In this document: one piece after another, positions 18,603 through 26,747 of the stretch
Layout of the letters: each line of letters begins with the position of its first letter
Numbering within the stretch: position 1 is the first letter of the stretch
Source of the DNA: JAPOUP01 sp965201085
GTDB taxonomy: Bacteria > Pseudomonadota > Alphaproteobacteria > Rhodobacterales > Rhodobacteraceae
Length of the DNA stretch: 64,000 bases
Assembly: GCA_965201085.1 (NCBI GenBank)
Contig: CBDAVS010000019.1
Location: 233,327 to 297,326, forward strand
Reading direction: 5' to 3'
Translations under genes and position numbers: made by a program
The notes under the pieces: model-generated
What the model saw: the letters and a program-made list of their open reading frames with translations, nothing else
Told to the model about the DNA's origin: nothing
Database searches by the model: none

Positions 18603-18659
18603 AAACAGTAAACCGTGCGCAGTTTCAAGAAAAAAGTCAACAGATTCACCTTTAGCTGG

Positions 18660-19799
18660 TAGTGGTATCGCATGAATGGCGGGCGTGGTTGCGCAGACGG
18701 TAGCCGTCTGGTTCAAGGCTGCGAAACGGCATGAACCAGAGAGCGGTACCATGAGGAAAACCACGTCGTTCCAGTCCGTTATGTCAGATCCCGAGGCCCC
18801 CCGGCGGCGGTCGAAGGTCGTGTATCCGCTGCATGGGACCCTTCCACTGTGTCTCTGCGGGGTGATATCCGGGTGCGAAAGTTTCGTCGACATCGCCGAA
18901 TACGGCGGGGAGAAGCTGGAATTCCTGCGCCGGCTGTCCGGTTTCGCCAATGGCACCCCTTCCCACGACACCCTTTCAGCCGTGTTCCGGGCGCTCGGTC
19001 CGGAGGCGTTCGGCGAGGCCTTCACGCGGTGGGCCGCCGGGCTCCGCGGTGACCTCGGTGGCCGCGCCGTCGCGGTGGACGGAAAGACCATGCGGGGCCC
19101 GAAGGCCGGCGGAATGGCGCCCTGCACCTGATCTCCGCCTGGTGCGACGGCCTGCGCCCGGTCCCGGGGCAGAGCGGCCCGGCGCGGGCGAAGGCAATGG
19201 GATGAAGGACGTCCCCGGGCCGCTGGAGCCGCTTCACCTGGAGGGGGCGACCGTCACGGCCGACGCCATGGGGCGCCAGCGCGCCATCACGAAGGAAATC
19301 CGTGACCGGGGAGCGGGATCATGGGAATGTCGGGCGTTTCCGGACGGTTGACGGGGATGGGGGCCGGATCGGGACGCGTGGGTGCAGCCAGTGCGCGGAC
19401 ATCGGCCGGCTGCGGGAACGCCATCCGGGCTGGGAGGGCCTGGCCAGCATCGGGCGGGTGGTGTCAGCCCGGGAGACCGGCGGAAAGACCACGGTGGAGA
19501 CGCGGTGCCCCATCCCGTCGCCGCCCCCCGACGCCGGGCGGTTCGCGCATGCCGTGCGCCCGCACCGGGGAATCGGGAACCGGCTGCACTGGGCGCTGGA
19601 CGTGACCTTCCGGGACGATGACAGCCGGGTGGGGAAAGACCGGGGCCAAAGAGTTTCGCGGTGATGAAGCACATGGCGATGAACCTTCCCAACAGCGCGA
19701 AGGACCGGGGCTCCATCCGCGTGATGTGGAAAAGGGCGGGCTGGAACGACGGTTTCCCGCTCCGGATTCTCGGGGTATGAAATTCATGCGATACCCCTA
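18660..19799 (+). mobile_element. ISAs1-type insertion sequence, decayed
   Basis: The element is bounded by 18-bp terminal inverted repeats at 18660-18677 and 19782-19799 (TAG[T/G]GGTATCGCATGAAT) with one mismatch. It is flanked by a 10-bp target duplication, CTTTAGCTGG (18650-18659) and CTTTAGTTGG (19800-19809), also with one mismatch. Length (1,140 bp) and target-site size fit ISAs1. The right duplication contains the stop codon of gntR, so the IS sits between gntR and the lactonase operon, which were formerly about 80 bp apart on the same strand. Confidence 0.85.
18751..19780 (+). pseudogene. ISAs1-family transposase, frameshifted
   Basis: The N-terminal part is clear: LCGVISGCESFVDIAEYGGEK, NGTPSHDTLSAVFRALGPEAF and VAVDGKTMRG, the H-repeat/ISAs1 signature with its first catalytic Asp. 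After about residue 125 the coding sequence shifts frame at least three times: TADAMGRQRAITKEIRDRGA, GIGNRLHWALDVTFRDDDSRV and MKHMAMNLPN are each in different frames. It is not functional. Confidence 0.88.
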
Positions 19800-19801
19800 C
19801 T

Positions 19802-20500
19802 TTAGTTGGCATTCAGCGCCGCGATGAAGGATTCCGTCATATGCTGGCGCATCCGCTTCGAGGCCACAACGGAGTCTTCCGAAAAGATACTGTCGATCAA
19901 TTCACGGTGACTGGAGGCCGAAAGGAGAAGATCCTCATGCGTCGCGAATTTCTTTGCCCGGAAAGGCCCGGTTCTCCGCCGGAATTCAGACGCGATTTCG
20001 GCCATATACGGGTTACCCGTCGCTTCATAGATCGTTTGGTGGAACTCTTCGTTGGCACGAAGATAAGCGGCGCGGTCACTGCTCGCCGCAGCGCTTTCGC
20101 AGGCGGACTGGGCTTTGAGGATCGCCGACCTGGTCAACAGACTGAGGCGCTGCGACACGATGCGGGCACAGGCCGCCTCGATTTCGTGCATAGCCTCAAA
20201 AATCTGTCCGAGCTCCTCCCGGGAATATTGCGCGACGAACGCGCCGCGCCTTTCGCCGGAAACAAGAATACCCTGCGCGGTAAGTCGCGAAAGCGCCTCC
20301 CGAACCGGTGTGCGCGATGCGCCGAAACGCACCGCAAGTCCGGTTTCGTCCAATCGCTGGCCAGGCGCCAGATCACCCACCGAAATCTCGTACAGCAGCG
20401 CCCGCTCGATCCGCTGCGCCGCCGATGTTCTTTGGTCCGCTGGTGGAATGCTCTGTGCTTTGGCCACAACGGTCTCCACTTGGATGAACCATTCATGCAT
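19802..20500 (-). CDS. GntR-family regulator with FCD domain
   Basis: A 232-residue regulator: winged helix at about 20-85 (RIERALLYEISVGDLAPGQR, then FGASRTPVREALSRLTAQG) followed by an all-helical FCD effector domain (EIEAACARIVSQRL, ANEEFHQTIYEATGN, SSHRELIDSIF). Such proteins repress sugar-acid or carboxylate catabolism. It diverges from the Tm-1-like/aldolase genes and once lay directly upstream of the lactonase operon. ATG at 20500 (MHEWF) was chosen because the sequence beyond it does not match the family. The stop codon lies in the ISAs1 target duplication. Confidence 0.9.
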   Translation of the reverse strand: MHEWFIQVETVVAKAQSIPPADQRTSAAQRIERALLYEISVGDLAPGQRLDETGLAVRFGASRTPVREALSRLTAQGILVSGERRGAFVAQYSREELGQIFEAMHEIEAACARIVSQRLSLLTRSAILKAQSACESAAASSDRAAYLRANEEFHQTIYEATGNPYMAEIASEFRRRTGPFRAKKFATHEDLLLSASSHRELIDSIFSEDSVVASKRMRQHMTESFIAALNAN

Positions 20501-20540
20501 CGAAACGCAGAAAATGCAATTTGTATGTCTATTTTTATTT

Positions 20541-20550
20541 CTGTATACAA
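20541..20550. promoter_or_regulatory. Candidate FCD-GntR operator in the divergent promoter
   Basis: CTGTATACAA in an AT-rich tract between gntR (start 20500) and the plus-strand genes matches the TNGTATACNA core. A half-related TTGTATGTCT lies 20 bp to the left (20521-20530). Together with the motif at 18593 this suggests auto- and co-regulation. Confidence 0.45.
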
Positions 20551-20578
20551 TAAACATTCGATCGGGGACGGGGATGCG

Positions 20579-20764
20579 ATGCCTGAAATCCGGCTGGACG
20601 GATGGATCAAGAGGTACGGGGCGGTTGAGGTCCTGCAGGGCATCGGCCCGATCATGGATGCGGATGAGTTCACCGTTATCGTAGACCCGTCGGGATGCGG
20701 AAAGTCGACGACCCTGCGTATGATCGCTGGCCTTGAGATCGTCACGGAAGCGGTCAAAGGATAA
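20579..20764 (+). pseudogene. Truncated ABC-transporter ATPase (N-terminal 61 aa)
   Basis: The frame reads MPEIRLDGWIKRYGAVEVLQ then VDPSGCGKSTTLRMIAGLE before stopping, so only the first strands and Walker A of a UgpC-type ATPase remain. The first Walker A glycine is replaced by Asp. It lies between gntR and the Tm-1-like gene and probably marks a lost sugar ABC transporter of this regulon. Its 3' end carries the ribosome-binding site of the next gene. Confidence 0.75.
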
Positions 20765-20768
20765 TGAA

Positions 20769-21941
20769 GTGTTGACCGGGAGATACGCCAATTCAGCCCT
20801 GATACTCGCGACGATGGACACCAAAGCGGAGGAGGCTCGCTTTCTCGCCGATCGTCTGCGGGACCGAGGGGTCCAACCGGTGATCGCTGACATCTCGCTG
20901 GAAAGCCGCGGCGGAACGCTTGGGGGTGGCAAGAAGAAGGCGATCAAAGCGGCGGCGGCGCGGGTGTTCGATACGGCCAGCCAGGCGATCAACGATGGCG
21001 TGAACGCGGCGGTCGGGATCGGCGGCGGGACCGGGGCGGAGATTGTGCTGCGCGTTTTTCGCGAAATGCCAATCACCTTTCCCAAGGTGTTGGTCACGCC
21101 CCTTCCCTTCGACCCGCGCTACGCCCTGGCCGACAATTTCGTGACATTGGTGCCGTCGCTGGCCGACATAAACGGTCTCAATGCCACTTTGCGCGAAATT
21201 CTCGAGAACGCGGCGGCGATGACGTCTGGCCTCTGCCGCGCCCGCCGGCGGACCGGCGGCAGTCATCCGACACCTTCCATCGGAATCACCGCATTGGGGG
21301 CGACCGATGGGGCCGTGGTGCCACTTGTCAAAGAGTTGCGGAAGCGAGGCGAGGAGGCCACGGTGTTCCATGCCAACGGGTTTGGAGGCGCCGCTTTCTC
21401 CCGGTTCGCGGAACATGGCGCTTTCCGGGCGATCGTCGATCTGACACCCCATGAGATGACGCGGTTCCATCTCGCAGGTGTTCACGCTCGGATGCGGACC
21501 CGATTTACCACGGGCGGCGCGATTCCCCGGGTCGTTTTGCCTGGGGCGCTGAACTTCATCGGGCTGGGGGAAAAACATCTGATCCACCCCGACTACCTTG
21601 AACGTCCTCACTACGAGCATTCGGGGCTGTTCACCCATGTGAAGCTTACCAACGAGGAAATGTCGCGGATGGCCGGATTTTTGGCAAAAGCTCTGAACGA
21701 ATGCGAAGGACCGCGGACTTTGATAGTGCCTATGGGCGGCTTTTCGCATCAGGACCGTCACGGCGGCGACATAGAGGACCCGGACCTGCGAATCGTGTTC
21801 CTTGAAACCGTGCGAAAACACCTGCGGCACCAAATCAAGGTGAAGGTGCTGGACGCACATCTATTCGACCAAGCTGTGACAGCGGAAATCCTCAGCGCCT
21901 TGTGCGCGGCCGCCACCATCCACGGGAGCGCCCTGAAGTGA
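20769..21941 (+). CDS. Tm-1-like / UPF0261 family protein
   Basis: The protein is 390 residues. Features are ALILATMDTKAEEARFLADR, VGIGGGTGAEIVLRVF, VTPLPFDPRYAL, FHANGFGGAAFSRF and FTHVKLTNEEM, the hallmarks of the Tm-1-like ATP-binding family (named after the tomato antiviral protein; bacterial role unknown). These genes often neighbour carbohydrate or C-C lyase genes. GTG at 20769 was chosen because AAAGGA lies seven bases upstream. Its stop overlaps the next gene's GTG by four bases (GTGA). Confidence 0.85.
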   Translation: MLTGRYANSALILATMDTKAEEARFLADRLRDRGVQPVIADISLESRGGTLGGGKKKAIKAAAARVFDTASQAINDGVNAAVGIGGGTGAEIVLRVFREMPITFPKVLVTPLPFDPRYALADNFVTLVPSLADINGLNATLREILENAAAMTSGLCRARRRTGGSHPTPSIGITALGATDGAVVPLVKELRKRGEEATVFHANGFGGAAFSRFAEHGAFRAIVDLTPHEMTRFHLAGVHARMRTRFTTGGAIPRVVLPGALNFIGLGEKHLIHPDYLERPHYEHSGLFTHVKLTNEEMSRMAGFLAKALNECEGPRTLIVPMGGFSHQDRHGGDIEDPDLRIVFLETVRKHLRHQIKVKVLDAHLFDQAVTAEILSALCAAATIHGSALK

Positions 21942-22615
21942 TCGACACGTATGATCTTAATGAGAAAAAAGACGCGCTGATCGCCGCGGCCAAGCGGTGC
22001 TTCGACCTGCGGCTTCAGACGAATGCAGGTGGCAATCTGTCGGTAATGCTCGACAGTGCGGACGCGATCGTGATCAAGCCGTCGGGTATCGGCTTCAACG
22101 AATGCGCAAGGGACAATCTTCAGGTCGTCCATTTGGATGGAACAGTCGAACCTTCGCAGCACAGGCCGTCCAAGGACCTCGGCTTCCATCTGGATCTCTA
22201 TCGCATTCGCGACGACATACGAGCTATCGTGCATTGCCACAGTCCGTGGGCCACCGGCTATGCGAGCGCGGGTATCGAGATACCCTGCCTGACGGTCCAG
22301 ACGATCGAAAAGATAGGTCGAATGCCGCTTGTTCCGCTTTCGGCGAGCGGTGGCCCACAGACAGAGACGGAGATCAGCCCGGTATTCCGCGACGGGACCG
22401 TTGTCGCGGCGGTTCTCGCCAACCATGGCACGATCGGTGTTGGCGCCACGCTTATTAAAGCGCAGTATCTTGCGGAAATAATCGAAGAGTCGGCACATAT
22501 CGCGTATGTCCGGGACACGCTCATGGCTGCCCATGGGAGGGTCCAAGCCACGCTTCCGAAATATGGCACCGCTGCCCAAGCTGAAAAGCAGGCACGGCTG
22601 AGAGCCGAAAGGTGA
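21938..22615 (+). CDS. Class II aldolase/adducin-family protein (compact form)
   Basis: This 225-residue protein has NAGGNLSVML, IKPSGIGF, the zinc motif AIVHCHSPWATG, and VLANHGTIGVGA. It is the single-domain fuculose-aldolase-like type, distinct from the longer paralogue at 15822-16793. The GTG start at 21938 overlaps the Tm-1-like stop, so the two are translationally coupled and likely act on the same substrate under the GntR regulator. Confidence 0.87.
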   Translation: MIDTYDLNEKKDALIAAAKRCFDLRLQTNAGGNLSVMLDSADAIVIKPSGIGFNECARDNLQVVHLDGTVEPSQHRPSKDLGFHLDLYRIRDDIRAIVHCHSPWATGYASAGIEIPCLTVQTIEKIGRMPLVPLSASGGPQTETEISPVFRDGTVVAAVLANHGTIGVGATLIKAQYLAEIIEESAHIAYVRDTLMAAHGRVQATLPKYGTAAQAEKQARLRAER

Positions 22616-22738
22616 CTTCGCGCGAAGTGGATTGCGCGGCGTGTCACGTCAATCCCGGTGCCAGCGCGTGACCCCCGCGACGCGAAGGCTGTTCACCGAT
22701 AGCATCCGTCACTGTCGATCAACTTTCGCCCGACCTGC

Positions 22739-22975
22739 ATGCAGTTTTCCGTCCACCCGGCAATGAGCCGGCTCTCCAGATTGATCAAGGCGGCGTTGCG
22801 GGGGGAAGATGCCGTGATCGCCGAAGGCAGCAAACCGGCCGTGCGTCCGATGCCACTGCCGCAGTCAGGTTTTCGTCTTGGGATTCTCAAAGACAAACTC
22901 AATACATCCCCGGTTTTTTGGAACCGATCGGCGAAGACGAGCTGCGTAAACGGAAAGGCCAGTGACTGCGGGTTC
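22739..22975 (+). pseudogene. Phd/RelB-type antitoxin, broken
   Basis: The start (MQFSVHPAMSRLSRLIKAAL) continues with GEDAVIAEGSKPAVRPMPLP, typical of Phd/YefM antitoxins that bind DNA and neutralise a VapC/Doc toxin. After KDKLN the frame is lost; the expected C-terminal PIGEDELR appears in the neighbouring frame near 22925-22950. The toxin remnant follows directly. Confidence 0.75.
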
Positions 22976-23341
22976 CACCAGACCCGCAGCCTAGGTCTGG
23001 ATTTTTCCTGACGAGCCGCTGCTTGATCCGGGTGCAAAGCGGTCCCTTGTCCGAGCTGATACCGTTTTGTCAGCTTGGTCAACCTGTTTGAAATCGGCCA
23101 GAAGGTGCGTATCCGGAAATGGCCGGAATTGTCAGACCATCTGGATGGCTTGCCTGTTCTACTGACGGAACGGGGTGGCGTTGGCACCGGGCTGACCGCC
23201 GAGATGGCTCCAGACGCAGCGAGGTTCGACTGGAAACATCGGTATCCGTTTGACCGGATCATCGCTGCGACAGCCGCGCTCAGAGGGCTTGTCGTGCTTT
23301 CGGTGGATTGGGTTTTGACAGTTTTCCCAATGCCAGACTGA
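22961..23341 (+). pseudogene. PIN-domain (VapC-type) toxin, broken
   Basis: Pieces of a PIN-domain ribonuclease occur in different frames: VWIFPDEPLLDPGAKRSLVR near 23010-23070, NLFEIGQKVRIRKWPE from about 23080, and KHRYPFDRIIAATAALRGL and LSVDW towards 23320, the region holding later PIN acidic residues. The order and spacing match a VapC of about 130 residues. At least two frameshifts and loss of the first active-site Asp make it inactive. With the preceding antitoxin it is a dead type II toxin-antitoxin module. Confidence 0.75.
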
Positions 23342-23580
23342 AACGGGTCTGTCGATATGTGTTCACAATCCAATGGCCATCCGAGGCGAACCCGAAGACC
23401 ACCAATGAATGCGAATGAAGCTAACGGGGCAGCCTCGGGAATCACAGGGTTCCGCGTATGCTGGGCCTTGGGACACGTACCAATCACCTGCCCTCAACGC
23501 AATGCCTGGTCCGGAAAATCCAGGAGGAGCAAATTCTTCGCGCGGTTCCCTGTTACGGAATTCGCTTCGGTGAGAGTCTC

Positions 23581-24688
23581 AGAGTTTGTTCCATAAGTTG
23601 AGCGGTCCCGCAGGATGTGGCATTCCGGTTGGTGAACGCACCCAGATACGGAGATCGCCATGCCCCGGGACAGGACCACCCAACAGCTCCATGAGCGCCC
23701 GGACGGCCACGGTCAAAACGACCTGACCGACGCCGGGAAGAAGGTGAAGGGGAGGAAAAGGCACCCGAGTGGACCGTCATCGGGCCGATGCTGTCGAAGC
23801 GGGGAAGGATGGGACGGCCGCGCGGGGTCGACCTTCGGTCGGTGTCCGGCGGGGCCGGTATATCCTGTCCACGGGATGCCGGTGGCGCGCGTCACCCTCT
23901 GGATATCCACCGTTTTCCACCGACCGGACCCATTTTCACGCATGGCGGCGGAGCGGGCTCCCGGAGCGTACCGCGCATCGTCTCCGGGACCTCGCGCGGC
24001 GGTGTCCGGGGCGCTCCGCGGAGCCGGCCGCCGCCCCGGTCGACAGCCGGTCGGTGAGGACCACGGAGAGCGGCGGCCCCCGCGGCCACCACGCCGGCAG
24101 GAAGGTGAAGGGGAGGAAAAGGCACCTGATCGTGGACGCCGGCGGCCCCCGCGGCCACCACGCCGGCAGGAAGGTGAAGGGGAGGAAAAGGCACCTGATC
24201 GTGGACGCCGGCGGCACACCGGTCGTCATGACGGTTCACACCGCCGGCATCCAGGACCGGGACGGCGCACCGGACCTGACCGCGGAGCCGCCGGAGACGG
24301 TGCCCACGGTGTGCGGGCCGTTCGCCGACGGTGGCCACCCGGGTCCGAAGCCGCGGGAGCGGCCTGGGGGGATGGGGTTGCCGGACGTGACCGGGACCGT
24401 CGGAAGACCGGAGGATGTCAAAGGGTTCACGGTTCTCCACCGCCGGTGGGTCGTGGAGCGGACCTTCGCCTGGATGGGCCGGTGCCGCCGCCTGTCGAAG
24501 GACTGCGGGCGCCTCTGCGGGAACCCGCCGGCATCCGGGGTGAGGCATCACGCGCCACCGGTCCGGGCGTGAGTGAGGCACGAACGAACGCTGGCCGCCC
24601 GCCGGTTCCCGCCCAGGCGGGTGGCGAGGGCGTCAACTCCATGAAAGACAATGGTTTGATCATATCAGTGACTTATGAGTCAAACTCT
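23581..24688 (+). mobile_element. IS5-family element (IS427-like), scrambled copy A
   Basis: The left end AGAGTTTGTTCCATAAGT (23581) is mirrored at 24671-24688 (reverse complement AGAGTTTGACTCATAAGT). The same left end starts the truncated copy B at 61854. The interior holds a 69-bp perfect tandem duplication (24073-24141 and 24142-24210). The same sequence module is also copied into the 5' part of the gene near 23737-23762. Confidence 0.85.
23660..24572 (+). pseudogene. IS5-family transposase, frameshifted and internally duplicated
   Basis: Compared with copy B (61933 on), the N-terminal part DRTTQQLHERPDGHGQ and NDLTDA is followed by a misplaced GKKVKGRKRH, a segment that belongs about 100 residues further on. 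The frame then shifts. The motif KVKGRKRHLIVDA next occurs twice in tandem in frame with VDAGGTPVVMTVHTAGIQD. The C-terminal VVERTFAWMGRCRRLSKD, containing the last catalytic Glu, is present. It is non-functional. Confidence 0.85.
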
Positions 24689-25112
24689 ATGTGAATGGGC
24701 TGAGCTTTGACGCGACGGGCGATTGAATCTCATCAGGTATTCGATCCTCAAATTTTGGAAATTGCCTCCGCACGGAAACAGCGCCCAACACTTGCGGAGA
24801 CTGTGCCTTCGCGGCGATGCAACCTGTGTTTGCGCCTGCCGGAAAACACCGCTTTCCGTGCGCTTGCGACGCAACGACACCTCTTCCGCGGATATGAAAT
24901 GTGTCCCGGAAATGCTCCAAACCCCCTCCGAACCAGTATCAGGACCACGTCTGCGGCATTCACCGCGGGTCACCTGCAGCAAGCCCGGAACAATAGCCCT
25001 TGACCTAGCCTTCCGATCACGCGCAAACGGAGCGATCAGAGAACCGATTCCGTAATTCGTCACATCCACCAGGCGACGCTTCAGCGGCGCGTCAGACACT
25101 TGAGGAAGGAAC
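24689..25112. other. Intergenic region upstream of the CoA-ester lyase gene
   Basis: No gene was recognised in these 424 bp. The final bases (TGAGGAAGGAAC before ATG 25113) contain the ribosome-binding site of the next gene, and the promoter of the central-carbon cluster is expected here. Confidence 0.5.
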
Positions 25113-25973
25113 ATGCACTACAGCAGCAGACCGTTTCGCTCGGTGCTGTACATTCCGGGTTCCAACGAACGGGCACTGCAAAAGGCGCGGAAGCTACCGG
25201 CTGACGCGATCATCTTTGATCTTGAAGATGCGGTGACACCGACCGGAAAAGCGTTGGCCCGAAATTTGGTTTCTGACGCCCTGAATGCGGGAGATTACGG
25301 AAATCGCACAAAAATCGTCCGGATAAACGGGCTTGACACCAAATGGGGTAAAGACGATGCGGCGGCATTCAATGATTCAGGAGCGGACGCGATTCTGTTG
25401 CCCAAGGTTGGATCGGTGGCTGATCTGCGCAGGCTCGAGGGACTGACCGGTGAACTTGACCTTTGGGCGATGATCGAGTCCCCCGCCGGAATACTTCGTG
25501 CCGATGAGATTGCGGCACACGACCGGTTGAAGGGATTCGTGCTCGGCACGAACGATCTTGCAAAGGACCTGAATTCCCGATTCCGCATCGATCGCATGCC
25601 GCTCCTGACAAGCCTTCAGCTCGCTCTGCTTGCCGCCCGCGCTCACGGTGCGATCTGCATCGACGGTGTCTACAATAAGTTCAGGGATGAAGAGGGACTC
25701 CGTGCCGAATGTGTCCAGGGCCGCGATATGGGCTTTGATGGTAAAACCGTGATCCACCCGGCGCAGATCACCGTAGTGAATGAGGTGTTCGCACCAACCG
25801 CAGACGAGATTAACCTGGCTCGGCGCAGAATCGAAGCATTCGAAGCGGCGGAAGCGACCGGACAGGGTATTGCGGTGGTCGATGGCGGCATTGTAGAAAA
25901 TCTTCACATCGCGATGGACCGGGCGCTTCTTGCAAAAGCAGAAACCATCTCCGCAACGGAAAATATGACATGA
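25113..25973 (+). CDS. mcl2: CitE-type CoA-ester lyase, probable (3S)-malyl-CoA thioesterase
   Basis: A 286-residue HpcH/HpaI-citrate-lyase-beta family TIM barrel: RSVLYIPGSNERAL, IIFDLEDAVTP (metal-binding DLEDAV), ILLPKVG, WAMIESPAGI, LGTNDLAKDL and GKTVIHPAQI. The length and its position near mesaconyl-CoA hydratase and sdh fit the (3S)-malyl-CoA thioesterase (Mcl2) of Rhodobacter rather than the longer malyl-CoA lyase Mcl1. It would release malate from malyl-CoA at the end of the ethylmalonyl-CoA pathway. Its stop overlaps the next ATG (ATGA). Confidence 0.82.
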   Translation: MHYSSRPFRSVLYIPGSNERALQKARKLPADAIIFDLEDAVTPTGKALARNLVSDALNAGDYGNRTKIVRINGLDTKWGKDDAAAFNDSGADAILLPKVGSVADLRRLEGLTGELDLWAMIESPAGILRADEIAAHDRLKGFVLGTNDLAKDLNSRFRIDRMPLLTSLQLALLAARAHGAICIDGVYNKFRDEEGLRAECVQGRDMGFDGKTVIHPAQITVVNEVFAPTADEINLARRRIEAFEAAEATGQGIAVVDGGIVENLHIAMDRALLAKAETISATENMT

Positions 25974-26539
25974 TATGGCAAATCGTCCTGTACCTTGGTA
26001 TCGCGCTCTGGTGTTCAGCACATCTATTCAAAAGATTCGCCCCTGAACGCCGCGCCGAAATCGAGAAGCGGTTGGGTAGAGCCGGACGCGGTACGGTCGC
26101 AATTTTGATCCTCGTCTCCGTCGTCCTCATGTTAATCGGATACCGAGGCTTGGACGCGGTATTTGTCTATGAACCTCCGGATTGGGGGCGGCATGCGAAC
26201 AATCTGCTCATGGTCTTCGCGGTCTTCCTGTTCGGGCTCGGCAGTTCGAAGAGTCGCCTTCGTGGCCGGTTACGGCATCCCATGCTCACCGGATTTCTCC
26301 TCTGGACCATCGCGCATTTGCTGGTCAGAGGCGACAGCGCCTCGATAGCCCTGTTCGGCATACTGGGCGTCTGGGCTATCGTGGAGATGCTGACAATCAA
26401 CAAGGCTGAACCGAACCCGGTACGGTTCAAGGGCGGCACTCTGGCCGGCGATATCCGGTTACTGGTGATCTCGACCGTGGTATTCGCGGTAATATCCGTA
26501 GTTCACATCTTGCTGGGCCCTAACCCGTTCCTGGGATAG
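25970..26539 (+). CDS. NnrU-family integral membrane protein
   Basis: This 189-residue membrane protein has about five hydrophobic segments: LYLGIALWCSAHLF, VAILILVSVVLMLIGY, NLLMVFAVFLFGL, GFLLWTIAHLL and a C-terminal IRLLVISTVVFAVISVVHIL. GLGSSKSRLRGRLRHPML matches NnrU, a heme-containing family related to isoprenoid or denitrification functions but of unclear role. It is translationally coupled to mcl2, and the same gene order occurs in other Rhodobacterales (recalled synteny). Confidence 0.8.
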   Translation: MIWQIVLYLGIALWCSAHLFKRFAPERRAEIEKRLGRAGRGTVAILILVSVVLMLIGYRGLDAVFVYEPPDWGRHANNLLMVFAVFLFGLGSSKSRLRGRLRHPMLTGFLLWTIAHLLVRGDSASIALFGILGVWAIVEMLTINKAEPNPVRFKGGTLAGDIRLLVISTVVFAVISVVHILLGPNPFLG

Positions 26540-26747
26540 ACGCCAGGCGCATAGGTTAACATATCGCCACTACAGTTCGGTGCTGCGGATAAGCGGAAAC
26601 GTTCCATCGGAACGTGTCTCCGATAGCGAACCGAAAACACAACCATAAGAAGCTTGACAACATTGACTGTAAGCCTGCGATGGGTCGGGAGAGGCCGAGA
26701 AAACCCGTCAGGATGCACGAATGTGAGCGGGAACAGGAACAGCCATC

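Noticed and set aside
24073..24210. Tandem repeat considered as CRISPR or minisatellite
   Set aside because: Only two 69-bp units, in frame with the IS5 transposase and without spacers; it is an internal duplication.
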